NCBI RefSeq assembly: GCF_003327285.1
Contig: NZ_KZ848473.1
Coordinates: 1,116,001 to 1,180,000 of the forward strand
Direction: 5' to 3'
DNA: 64,000 bases
From: Microbacterium sorbitolivorans
Lineage (GTDB): Bacteria > Actinomycetota > Actinomycetes > Actinomycetales > Microbacteriaceae
The position numbers were made by a program, and so were the translations under genes. Of this stretch, positions 1 through 9,529 are shown piece after piece (the stretch's first letter is position 1; each line of letters starts with the position of its first letter). The notes under the pieces were generated by a model, which saw only the letters and a list, made by a program, of their open reading frames with translations, ran no database searches and was not told the DNA's origin.

Positions 1-569
1 TGATCGAGGATTGCCGCGCGGCGATCTTCGACGCCGCGATCGCGGCCCGCGGATCCGTGCGCACGCAGGCGGAGTTCGACGCGCTGCGGCAGGAGGTCAC
101 GCAGTCGAGCGTCGACGGCGTCTTCGAGGCCGTATCGCTCGTCGCGAAGATCATCACCGGCTGGCGCGACGTCGAGCGCGCCATGAAGCGCGCGAACTCG
201 ATGTCGCTCCTCGGCGCGCTGAACGACGTGCGCGGCCAGCTCGAGGGCCTCGTGCACGCCGGCTTCGTGCGCGAGACCGGCCTCGAGCGCCTGCGCCACC
301 TGCCCCGCTACCTTCAGGGCGCGAAGATCCGCGTCGAGCAGCTCGCCGACGCCGCCGGCCGCGACCGCGCCTGGATGACCGAGTTCGAGAAGGCATCGAA
401 GCTCTTCGCCGACGCCGGCGGATCCGTGCCCCTCGGCGAGCGCGCCGACGAGAAGATCGTGCACGCGCGCTGGATGCTCGAGGAGCTGCGCGTCGGGCTG
501 TTTGCCCAGCGCCTCGGCACTGCCGAGACGGTGTCGGTGCAGCGGATCCAGAAGGCCCTGAATTCGTGA
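1..569 (+). CDS. hrpA: ATP-dependent RNA helicase HrpA, C-terminal fragment
   Basis: This is the end of a gene that begins left of the window; the open frame already runs at base 3, and about 188 residues are visible. The text matches the C-terminal DUF3418 region of actinobacterial HrpA DEAH-box helicases: an IEDCRAA stretch, then VDGVFEAVSLVAKIITGW, HAGFVRETGLERLRHLPRYL, and the closing RWMLEELRVGLFAQRLGT followed by VSVQRIQKAL. The helicase motor itself lies outside the window. In the family the protein is a cytoplasmic RNA helicase linked to mRNA processing and ribosome rescue. The internal ATG near 57 is not a start, because the homologous text continues upstream of it. The stop overlaps the next gene's GTG start (GTGA), so the two are probably translationally coupled. 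Confidence 0.85.
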   Translation, partial: IEDCRAAIFDAAIAARGSVRTQAEFDALRQEVTQSSVDGVFEAVSLVAKIITGWRDVERAMKRANSMSLLGALNDVRGQLEGLVHAGFVRETGLERLRHLPRYLQGAKIRVEQLADAAGRDRAWMTEFEKASKLFADAGGSVPLGERADEKIVHARWMLEELRVGLFAQRLGTAETVSVQRIQKALNS

Positions 570-2629
570 GCGCGAAGACGAAGCAGCGCCTCGACATCCA
601 GGGCCTGCGCGCCGTCGCGGTCGTCGCGGTCATCGCGGCGCACGTCACGGGCGTGCCGCAGGGCGGCTTCGTCGGCGTCGACATCTTCTTCGTGATCTCG
701 GGCTTCCTCATCACGGGGTTGCTGCTGCGCGAGACCGCCCGCACCGGCACGATCTCGTTCCGGAAGTTCTACGAGCGGCGCGCGAAGCGGATCCTGCCGG
801 CCGCCGTCATCGTCCTCGCCGCGACGATCGCGGCCTCCTTCGCGTTGCTCGGCAAGACGGGCGGGAAGGGCGTCGCGGTCGACGCGCTGTATAGCGCGTT
901 CTTCGCGGGAAACTGGCGCTTCGCAATCGAGGGCGTCGACTACTTCGCCGAGGGCACGCCGCCCTCGCCCCTGCAGCACTTCTGGTCACTCGGCGTCGAG
1001 GAGCAGTTCTACCTCGTCTGGCCGTGGGTCATGCTCGGCATCGTCGCGATCGCGGCGCGGTCCGGCTGGCGCGCGCAGAGGGCGCGGCGCCTCACCCGCA
1101 CCCTCATCGTCGCGCTGAGCCTCGTCTCGTTCGTCTGGGCGCTCATCGAGACGCAGACGAACCCGACCTTCGCCTATTTCTCGACATTCTCGCGGGCGTG
1201 GGAGCTCGGCATCGGCGCGATCCTCGCGTTCCTCCCGGGGCTCTCGCTCTCGCTCCTCGTGCGGCGGATCCTCGCCTGGGCGGGCCTCGCCGGCATCGCG
1301 CTCTCGATCGTCGTGATCAGCGAGTCGTCGTCGCTGTGGCCCGCGCCCCTCGCGCTGCTGCCGGTGCTCAGCACCGCGCTCGTGATCGTCGCGGGGATCT
1401 ATGCGTCGGAGGACGAGGCCGCGTACGGCCCCTGGATCCTTACGAACCGCGTCGCGACCTACCTCGGCGACATCTCGTACAGCCTCTACCTCTGGCACTT
1501 CCCCATCGCGATCCTCGGCGTGACGCTGCTGCCGGCCGGCAGCAAGCGCTACTACCTCGCCGCGATCGTGCTCACGCTCGCGCTGTCGATCGCGTCGTTC
1601 CACCTCGTCGAGAACCCCGCGCGGCGCGCGACGTGGTTCCGCTGGTCGGGCGGGCGGATCCGCGGAATCACGCGGGCGTGGATGCCCGTCGGCGTCGCGC
1701 TCGTCGCGGTCTGCGCGCTGGGCGCCGCCGGCATCGCCGGCACGGCGACCCTCCGCGGCGAGGCCGCCCCCGGCCCGACCGCGCAGGTCGTCGCCGACCC
1801 GACCGCGACCCCCGCGGATCCGGAGAACGTAGATCCGGCCGCCTGCTGGGGTGCCGGATCCATGCTCTACCCGGAGGCCTGCGCCGACGTCGACCTCGGC
1901 GCGATCCAGCCCGCCGCCGACGCCGTCCTGAGCGACACCGGCGGCGCCTACGAGTGCTACAACGCCGAGGACGCCCCCGTGAACTCGTGCACCTACGGCT
2001 CCGACGACGCCGGGCTCAAGGTCGCCCTCGTCGGCGATAGCCACGCCGCCGCGCTCCTCCCCGCGCTCTGGCCCCAGCTCGACGCCCTCGGCTGGTCGGT
2101 CGACACCTACCTCGGCCGCGGCTGCGCGCTCGTCGACCACGTCGACGGCGCCACCGACTGCGACCAGGCCCGGCCCGACATCAACGCGGCCCTCACCTCG
2201 GGCGACTACGACATCGTGCTCACGACGTCGACGCGCAAGTTCGCGCTCGATGCCGACGACCAGAAGGCGATCCTCACGCAGATCCGCGACGCCGGATCCG
2301 AGGTCATCGTCGTGCGCGATAACCCGCTGCCGACCGACGAGGCCGTCGCCTGCGCGAACCGCATCGCGGCGACCGCCGCCGACAAGTGCGGCACCGACGA
2401 ATCGGTCGCGCTCGAGAACCCCCACTCGCTCGCCGACGCCGCGGATGACCTCGGCATGCCCGTCGTCGACCTCACCGACCTGTACTGCGCCGACGGGTCC
2501 TGCCCCGCCATCATTGGCAACACGCGCGTCTACCGCGACTCGGCGGGACACACCACCGCGACCTGGGCGACGACGATCAGTAAGACGCTCGGCGAGGCGC
2601 TGCGCGACGCCATGCCCGCGGAACGCTGA
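566..2629 (+). CDS. Membrane acyltransferase (family 3) fused to SGNH domain
   Basis: The 687-residue protein probably O-acylates a cell-surface glycan, like the OafA/OafB/OatA group. The start is GTG 566, overlapping the hrpA stop; the open frame further upstream is out of register with any known domain. The N-terminal half is the acyltransferase-3 membrane domain: RLDIQGLRAVAV with a likely catalytic His26, then GGFVGVDIFFVISGF, the basic FYERRAKRI motif and about ten hydrophobic segments up to residue ~390. A Pro/Ala/Thr-rich linker follows. The C-terminal domain is SGNH-like: VALVGDSHAAA places the nucleophile at Ser492, and DSAGH places Asp658 and His662 as the other triad members. The fold would put the SGNH domain outside the membrane. 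The acceptor glycan cannot be read from the sequence. Confidence 0.88.
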   Translation: MSAKTKQRLDIQGLRAVAVVAVIAAHVTGVPQGGFVGVDIFFVISGFLITGLLLRETARTGTISFRKFYERRAKRILPAAVIVLAATIAASFALLGKTGGKGVAVDALYSAFFAGNWRFAIEGVDYFAEGTPPSPLQHFWSLGVEEQFYLVWPWVMLGIVAIAARSGWRAQRARRLTRTLIVALSLVSFVWALIETQTNPTFAYFSTFSRAWELGIGAILAFLPGLSLSLLVRRILAWAGLAGIALSIVVISESSSLWPAPLALLPVLSTALVIVAGIYASEDEAAYGPWILTNRVATYLGDISYSLYLWHFPIAILGVTLLPAGSKRYYLAAIVLTLALSIASFHLVENPARRATWFRWSGGRIRGITRAWMPVGVALVAVCALGAAGIAGTATLRGEAAPGPTAQVVADPTATPADPENVDPAACWGAGSMLYPEACADVDLGAIQPAADAVLSDTGGAYECYNAEDAPVNSCTYGSDDAGLKVALVGDSHAAALLPALWPQLDALGWSVDTYLGRGCALVDHVDGATDCDQARPDINAALTSGDYDIVLTTSTRKFALDADDQKAILTQIRDAGSEVIVVRDNPLPTDEAVACANRIAATAADKCGTDESVALENPHSLADAADDLGMPVVDLTDLYCADGSCPAIIGNTRVYRDSAGHTTATWATTISKTLGEALRDAMPAER

Positions 2630-2630
2630 T

Positions 2631-4917
<2,287 letters not shown>

Positions 4918-4929
4918 TCGCGCGCTGAG

Positions 4930-4962
4930 GCGGGCCGGATCCTTCGGGATCCGGCCCGCTTT
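4930..4962 (+). terminator. Rho-independent-type terminator after icd
   Basis: A perfect 13-bp stem (4930-4942 with 4947-4959) closes a TTCG tetraloop and is followed by TTT. It sits 12 nt after the icd stop. Each arm contains a GGATCC word. Confidence 0.85.
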
Positions 4963-4982
4963 GCATTGGGGCGTCCCAACTC

Positions 4983-5038
4983 TGCATTTCTCCGTCAAGT
5001 CAGCTGTTGCCGTCGGATGAGTTGACGGAGAGTTGACG
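4983..5038. repeat. 56-nt intergenic hairpin element, copy 1
   Basis: The element begins TGCATTTCTCCG and ends CGGAGAGTTGACG. The arms CTCCGTCAAGTCA and TGAGTTGACGGAG pair with one mismatch and enclose a loop of about 18 nt. A second element of exactly 56 nt with the same ends but a different, fully paired stem is at 47761-47816. Function is unknown; it lies between the icd terminator and the promoter of the next gene. Confidence 0.6.
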
Positions 5039-5071
5039 ATTTGCCGCGATCCCGCCCCGTTCGGCCGCCAC

Positions 5072-5077
5072 TAGGCT
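5072..5077 (+). promoter_or_regulatory. -10 box of a probable leaderless transcript
   Basis: TAGGCT ends 7 nt before ATG 5085, and no Shine-Dalgarno sequence is present. Transcription would therefore begin at or next to the start codon. The same box in the same position precedes the gene at 6510. Confidence 0.5.
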
Positions 5078-5084
5078 TGGCGGC

Positions 5085-6059
5085 ATGACACTTCGATGGG
5101 GAATTCTCGCAACCGGCGGCATCGCCCGCGCCTTCGCAAAAGACCTGCACGTGGCGGGCCTCGACCTGCGCGCCGTCGCGTCGCGTTCTCAGGAGTCGGC
5201 CGACGCGTTCGCGGCCGAGCTGAACATCCCGACCGCGCACGGATCCTACGACGCCCTCTTCGCGGATCCGGAAGTGGACATCATCTACATCGCGACGCCG
5301 CACCCCATGCACGTCGCGCCCGCGCTCGGGGCGCTCGAGGCCGGCAAGCACGTGCTGATCGAGAAGCCGATCACCGTCAACGCGAAGGAGGCCGCGGCGA
5401 TCCGCGACCTCGCCGCCGAGAAGGGCCTGCTCGCCATGGAGGCGATGTGGACCAGGTACCTTCCGCACATGAAGCGGATCCACGAGATCCTCGACGCCGG
5501 CACGCTCGGCGAGATCCGCGTGATCTCGGCGGATCACACGCAGTCGACGCCGACGGATCCGGCGCACCGCATGAACGCGCTCGAGCTCGGCGGCGGCGCG
5601 CTGCTCGACCTCGGAATCTACCCGCTCTCGTTCGTGCACGACATCCTCGGCACGCCGACGACGATCCAGGCATCGGCGCGCTTCCTCGACACCGGCGCCG
5701 ATAGCGAGGTCGCGACGGTGATGACGCACGCCTCCGGCGCGCTCTCGACGACGTTCTCCGGGTCCCGCAGCGCTGGCCCGAACTCGGCCCACATCGTCGG
5801 CACCCTCGCGCGCATCGACATCGACCGCGTCTGGTACACCGCGACTTCGTTCACGGTGACGGCGCCCGACGGATCCGTTATCGAGCGTTTCGAGAGTGCG
5901 ATCGACGGACGCGGAATGCAGTACCAGGCGCTCGCCGCCGAGCACGCCGTCGAGTCGGGCGTCGCGCCCGCCGAGCTCACGATCGACGAGAGCGTCGAGA
6001 TCATGGGCACGCTCGACGAGATCCGCCGCCAGATCGGCCTGGTGTACCCGGGCGAGTAG
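5085..6059 (+). CDS. Gfo/Idh/MocA family oxidoreductase
   Basis: This 324-residue NAD(P)-dependent dehydrogenase has an N-terminal Rossmann fold (GILATGGIARAFAKDL, residues 5-20) and the family EKP motif in VLIEKPITVN, giving a catalytic Lys94. The C-terminal half is the alpha/beta substrate domain, with HRMNALELGGGALLDLGIYPL typical of the subgroup related to dimeric dihydrodiol and 1,5-anhydrofructose dehydrogenases. Within this subgroup the substrate is usually a sugar or polyol, but it cannot be assigned here. The gene is monocistronic, with a leaderless-type start and a hairpin repeat plus T-tract downstream. It is one of seven members of this superfamily in the window and is not part of a glycosidase operon. 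Confidence 0.85.
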   Translation: MTLRWGILATGGIARAFAKDLHVAGLDLRAVASRSQESADAFAAELNIPTAHGSYDALFADPEVDIIYIATPHPMHVAPALGALEAGKHVLIEKPITVNAKEAAAIRDLAAEKGLLAMEAMWTRYLPHMKRIHEILDAGTLGEIRVISADHTQSTPTDPAHRMNALELGGGALLDLGIYPLSFVHDILGTPTTIQASARFLDTGADSEVATVMTHASGALSTTFSGSRSAGPNSAHIVGTLARIDIDRVWYTATSFTVTAPDGSVIERFESAIDGRGMQYQALAAEHAVESGVAPAELTIDESVEIMGTLDEIRRQIGLVYPGE

Positions 6060-6076
6060 GGGTTTCCGCCTCACCA

Positions 6077-6470
6077 AACTCGGAAGAATCACGGGAATCG
6101 GAGGGTTGGGCTAGTTTCCCCCGATTCTCGTGATTTCTCCGATTCTCGTGGTGGGTGTTTTTTCGTGCGGCGGATCCACGACACCGAGCTCGGAAGAATC
6201 ACAAGACTCGGAGGATTCGACCCAAAACCTCCGACTTCCGTGACATCTCCGACTCTCGTGACGCGAGGCCGGCCGCGCACCACGAATCCGCCCCGCCGAA
6301 CTCGGAAGAATCACGAAACTCGGACGCCTCCTCCCAAAACTTCCGACTGCCGTGATTTCTCCGACTTTCGTGGCGCGTCGCCCTCCGCGACACCGAACTC
6401 GGAAGAATCACGAGAATCGGAGGGTTCAGCCCACAATCCCCGAGCCTCGTGATTTCTCCGAGGTTCGTAA
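6077..6470. repeat. Tandem array of four ~75-nt inverted-repeat units
   Basis: This fills the 450-bp gap between the genes ending at 6059 and starting at 6510. Units lie at about 6077-6151, 6186-6261, 6297-6373 and 6395-6470, separated by about 35, 35 and 21 nt of unrelated sequence. Each has a left arm close to CTCGGAAGAATCACG followed by AGAATCGGAGG, a variable centre that in units 2 and 3 contains CCCAAAA, and a right arm close to CTCGTGATTTCTCCGA. The right arm is nearly the reverse complement of the left over about 26 nt. Unit 1 is followed by TTTTTT (6158-6163) and could terminate the upstream gene. A fifth unit lies at 7561-7639. The open frames crossing the array are by-products of the repeats. 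Confidence 0.85.
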
Positions 6471-6497
6471 GCCAGGGTCTGCGGATCCGAAGGCGCG

Positions 6498-6503
6498 TAG
6501 GCT
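6498..6503 (+). promoter_or_regulatory. -10 box of a probable leaderless transcript
   Basis: TAGGCT lies 6 nt upstream of GTG 6510. A GAAGG stretch abuts the start but is too close to act as a normal Shine-Dalgarno sequence, so a leaderless or near-leaderless mRNA is likely. Confidence 0.45.
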
Positions 6504-6509
6504 CGAAGG

Positions 6510-7541
6510 GTGACTGACGCATCCGATGGCCGCGTGGCCGTATACCTCGACTTCGACAACATCGTCATGAGCTGGTATGACCGCGTGCATGGCCGCAACG
6601 CGTATCACCGCGACCGCTCCCGGATCCAGCAGGACATCACCGAGCCCGAGATCGCCGCGCGCCTCGAGGCCGCGACCGTCGATGTCGGCGCGATCCTCGA
6701 CTTCGCCGCCAGCTTCGGCACGCTCGTGCTGACGCGCGCGTACGCCGACTGGTCCTCCCCCGTCAACGCGATGTATCGCCGCCAGCTCGTGGGCCGCGCC
6801 GTCGATCTCGTGCAACTCTTCCCTGCCGCCGCGTACGCGAAGAACGGCGCCGACATCCGCCTGGCGGTCGACGGTATCGAAGACATGTTCCGCCTGCCCG
6901 ACCTCACGCACGTCGCGATCGTCGCGGGCGATAGCGACTTCGTGCCGCTGACGCAGCGCGTCAAGCGCCTCGGCCGCTACGTCATCGGCATCGGCGTCGC
7001 CGGATCCACCGCGAAGTCGCTCGCCGCCGCCTGCGACATGTTCGAGCCCTACGACACGCTCCCCGGCGTGCCCGAGCTGCCTAAGCGCCCCGCGCAGGAC
7101 CGCCGCCGCAACGAGAAGCCCGCGCCGGAGAAGGAACCTGCCGAGGCCCCCAAGAAGGACGACGACAAGGATCCGGCAGACGAGCCCGCCGAGAAGCGCA
7201 CGAACCGCTCGCGCCGCAGCCGTCGCGCATCGTCGACCCCGGATCCGGTGGAGCAGGTCGACGACGACGTCATCCCCGCGTTCGAGGACACACCGCCCGA
7301 GGACCTGCACAACGTCGCGACGAACCTGCTCGAACGCGCGCTGCGCGTTGGCCAAGATAAGGGCGATGACCAGGGGTTCCTCTACGCCTCAGCGGTCAAG
7401 CAGCACATCCGCCGGATGGATCCGTCGTTCAGCGAGAAGGCCCTCGGCTACCGCTCGTTCAACGATTTCCTCGCGTCGCGCGAGAGCCTCGCCGAGCTCC
7501 ACGAGTCCGGACACGAGCGCCTCGTGCGCCTCAAGCAGTAG
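6510..7541 (+). CDS. NYN-domain protein with C-terminal LOTUS/OST-HTH domain
   Basis: The 343-residue protein combines a PIN-like NYN domain (about 9-185) with an OST-HTH/LOTUS domain (about 263-342), joined by a charged Lys/Glu/Pro/Arg-rich linker (about 190-262). Acidic residues expected for metal-dependent RNase activity are visible: Asp14 and Asp16 in VYLDFDN, and Asp141 and Asp143 in AGDSDFVPL. In the families concerned, NYN is a nuclease-like fold and LOTUS binds RNA, so an RNA-processing or RNA-silencing role is the best guess. The start is GTG 6510. The gene is monocistronic, and hairpin repeats of one family flank it on both sides: four copies upstream and one downstream. Its RNA target is unknown. 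Confidence 0.85.
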   Translation: MTDASDGRVAVYLDFDNIVMSWYDRVHGRNAYHRDRSRIQQDITEPEIAARLEAATVDVGAILDFAASFGTLVLTRAYADWSSPVNAMYRRQLVGRAVDLVQLFPAAAYAKNGADIRLAVDGIEDMFRLPDLTHVAIVAGDSDFVPLTQRVKRLGRYVIGIGVAGSTAKSLAAACDMFEPYDTLPGVPELPKRPAQDRRRNEKPAPEKEPAEAPKKDDDKDPADEPAEKRTNRSRRSRRASSTPDPVEQVDDDVIPAFEDTPPEDLHNVATNLLERALRVGQDKGDDQGFLYASAVKQHIRRMDPSFSEKALGYRSFNDFLASRESLAELHESGHERLVRLKQ

Positions 7542-7560
7542 CGAGGCGCGGATCCGGGGC

Positions 7561-7639
7561 ACGAGAGTCGGAGAAATCACGGGAATCGGAAGCCTCAGCC
7601 CAAAATCCCCGAGACTCCTGATTTCTCCGAGACTCGTGA
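7561..7639. repeat. Fifth copy of the ~75-nt inverted-repeat unit
   Basis: The left arm is GTCGGAGAAATCACG then GGAATCGGAAG, the centre contains CCCAAAA, and the right arm is CGAGACTCCTGATTTCTC then CGAGACTCGTG. It belongs to the same family as the array at 6077-6470. It lies between two convergent genes ending at 7541 and 7659, where it could act as a bidirectional terminator, although no T-tract follows. Confidence 0.8.
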
Positions 7640-7658
7640 CGGGCGCGACCCGAGGCGG

Positions 7659-8738
7659 CTAGGCGCCCCGCGCCCACACCTGCGGCACGGTGCGCACGGG
7701 CTCGCCCGTGGCGTGGGCGCGCATGATCGACAGCCCGAGGTAGTGATCCTGCGACGCCTCGGCGAGGGAGTAGAACCCCTCGCCACCGGCGGCGTATGAG
7801 GCCATGCCCACGAGGCAGCGGGCGACGGCGATGTCGTCGTCGATGAGGCGCGCCGGGGCGAACTCGTTGGTGTCGACGTAGCGCTCGCCCGCGATGATGC
7901 CGCGCAGGAACTTGTCTTCCATGTTCGTGAACTGCCCGCCCTCGACGCGTCGCAGCGTGTACTGGATGGGCGTGCGCGCGTCTTCGAGGTATCGCACCTC
8001 GAGGTGATCGATCTCGCCGCGGGTGCCGCGGGTGAGGGTGCGGGGCCCGCGGATCCAAGAGCGGTTTTGCGCGCTCGACCAGTCGTAGACGCCGACTCGT
8101 CCGCCGAAATCGACCTGCGCGAGCACCTGCTCGTTCATGACGATCGTCTCGGCGACGGGGTCTCCCCCGCGCCCCGGCCCGCCGGTGAGCGGCCACGAGA
8201 CCGCGGGCAGCGCCGTGATCGTGGCGTCGTCGAAGCCGACGCCGAGGAGGAGCCGCATGACGCTCACGGCGTGGTATCCGTGGCTGATCGACACGCGCGC
8301 CTCGCCGACCTCGCCGAGCACGCCGGATCGGGCGATCGCGATCTGCGCCGCGTGGAGCGGCTGCAGGTGGTACTGCTCGGCGACCTGCACGCGGGCGTCG
8401 GGCCCGATATCGTTCCACAGCGCCACGAGCTCGTCGATCGACCCCGCGGGTGGCGTCTCGGTCAGCACCGGGATGCCCACCCGGTGCGCCTCGGCGAGGA
8501 GCGCCGGCGTCGCGTGCCCGGCGACGGAGAGCACGAGGAAGTCGGGCCGGCGGTGCGCGAGCAGCTCGTCAAGCGTGTCGAACGCCGGGACGCCGTAACG
8601 CGCGGCGAGCGCGTCGCTCTTCGACCGAGTGCGCGAGGTCACGCCCACGATCTCGAAGCGCTCGGGAAGGGCCGCCGCGACGTCGAGGATGAACTGGGAG
8701 CGCCAGCCCGTCCCGATCATCGCGAGCGAGGTCGTCAT
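7659..8738 (-). CDS. Gfo/Idh/MocA family protein with altered EKP motif
   Basis: The 359-residue protein has a Rossmann N-terminus (LAMIGTGWRSQFI) and a superfamily C-terminal domain. The motif that normally reads EKP reads ETP here (VLTETPPAGS), so the usual catalytic lysine is missing. The following VAEQYHLQPLH resembles the region after the motif in active relatives. It may bind NAD(P) and a sugar without classical hydride-transfer chemistry, or use another base. It is the last gene of a three-gene minus-strand operon (GH42, alpha/beta hydrolase, this gene) and overlaps the hydrolase by ATGA. A hairpin repeat lies just downstream. Confidence 0.8.
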   Translation of the reverse strand: MTTSLAMIGTGWRSQFILDVAAALPERFEIVGVTSRTRSKSDALAARYGVPAFDTLDELLAHRRPDFLVLSVAGHATPALLAEAHRVGIPVLTETPPAGSIDELVALWNDIGPDARVQVAEQYHLQPLHAAQIAIARSGVLGEVGEARVSISHGYHAVSVMRLLLGVGFDDATITALPAVSWPLTGGPGRGGDPVAETIVMNEQVLAQVDFGGRVGVYDWSSAQNRSWIRGPRTLTRGTRGEIDHLEVRYLEDARTPIQYTLRRVEGGQFTNMEDKFLRGIIAGERYVDTNEFAPARLIDDDIAVARCLVGMASYAAGGEGFYSLAEASQDHYLGLSIMRAHATGEPVRTVPQVWARGA

Positions 8739-9529
8739 AGCCTGGCCATGCGCTCGGTGATGCGGCGGATCGTGTCGTGCGCCGCGGTGCCCTCGTCCGG
8801 GTGGTTGAGGTGCCCGTGGCTCGTGCCGGGCTCAATGAAGACCTCGACGTCGCGGCCGAGCTTCTCGAGTCGCGCGGCGAAGTGCTCCCCCGAGACGCGT
8901 AGCTGGTCGACGTCGCCGTTGACCATGATCGTCGGCGGGAACTCGGCGAGTTCCTCGTCGCTCGCGAGCCCCGGGATCGCGCCCGAGGGCGCGCCGTCGA
9001 CGGGTCCGCCGAGATAGAACTCGTACATCGCGCGCACCCGATCGGTCGCGAAGCGGTCGGGGTCCCCCGAGGCGAGGAGCTTCTCGCGCAGCTCGCCCGA
9101 CGGCGCCGGCTGCTCGGCGAGCAGCGTCGGGTACGCGAGGACCGCGAGGGCGGGCGCCGCGGCGTGCCCGCGCAGGCGCAGGATCGCGCCGGCCGCGAGG
9201 TTTCCGCCGGCGCTCGTGCCGCCGATCGCGAGCTTGCGGGGGTTGATCCGCAGCTCGTCGGCGTGCTCGCGGGTCCACGCCCAGGCGGCGAGGATGTCGT
9301 CGGAGGCCGCCGGATAGTGGTGCGCCGTCTCGGTCGTCAGGCGGTAGTCGACCGACAGAACGGTGACACCGCGGGCGGCGAGCTCGCGCCCCACCCAGTC
9401 CGACTCGGCCATGTCGATCGTGCCGTGCACGAAGGCGCCGCCGTGCGCCCAGACGAGCCCTGCACCGGTGGGTTCCGCCGCGGGATAGACCCGGACGAGG
9501 TTCCCCGCCGCCATATACGGTGCGGTCAT
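8735..9529 (-). CDS. Alpha/beta hydrolase (HSL-type esterase)
   Basis: The 264-residue protein is a probable carboxylesterase of the hormone-sensitive-lipase group. The oxyanion-hole HGG is in GLVWAHGGAFVHG, the nucleophile Ser in GGTSAGG, a candidate Asp in NGDVDQLRV, and the His in GTSHGHLNHP near the C-terminus. No signal peptide is visible, so it is probably cytoplasmic. ATG 9529 has a strong Shine-Dalgarno AAGGAG. It overlaps GH42 upstream and the oxidoreductase downstream by ATGA on each side. In this context deacetylation of imported galactan-type oligosaccharides is a reasonable guess. Confidence 0.85.
   Translation of the reverse strand: MTAPYMAAGNLVRVYPAAEPTGAGLVWAHGGAFVHGTIDMAESDWVGRELAARGVTVLSVDYRLTTETAHHYPAASDDILAAWAWTREHADELRINPRKLAIGGTSAGGNLAAGAILRLRGHAAAPALAVLAYPTLLAEQPAPSGELREKLLASGDPDRFATDRVRAMYEFYLGGPVDGAPSGAIPGLASDEELAEFPPTIMVNGDVDQLRVSGEHFAARLEKLGRDVEVFIEPGTSHGHLNHPDEGTAAHDTIRRITERMARL

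Noticed and set aside
986..2551. 521-codon open frame antisense to the acyltransferase
   Set aside because: It is a compositional shadow typical of high-G+C DNA: Arg/Glu/Gly/Val-rich with no motif, and the sense frame has clear domains.
6155..6452. Small ORFs crossing the hairpin array
   Set aside because: They repeat because the DNA repeats; there is no Shine-Dalgarno sequence and no consistent frame across units.
6077..6470. CRISPR array
   Set aside because: Units are about 75 nt, palindromic and divergent from each other, spacers are few, and no cas gene is present.
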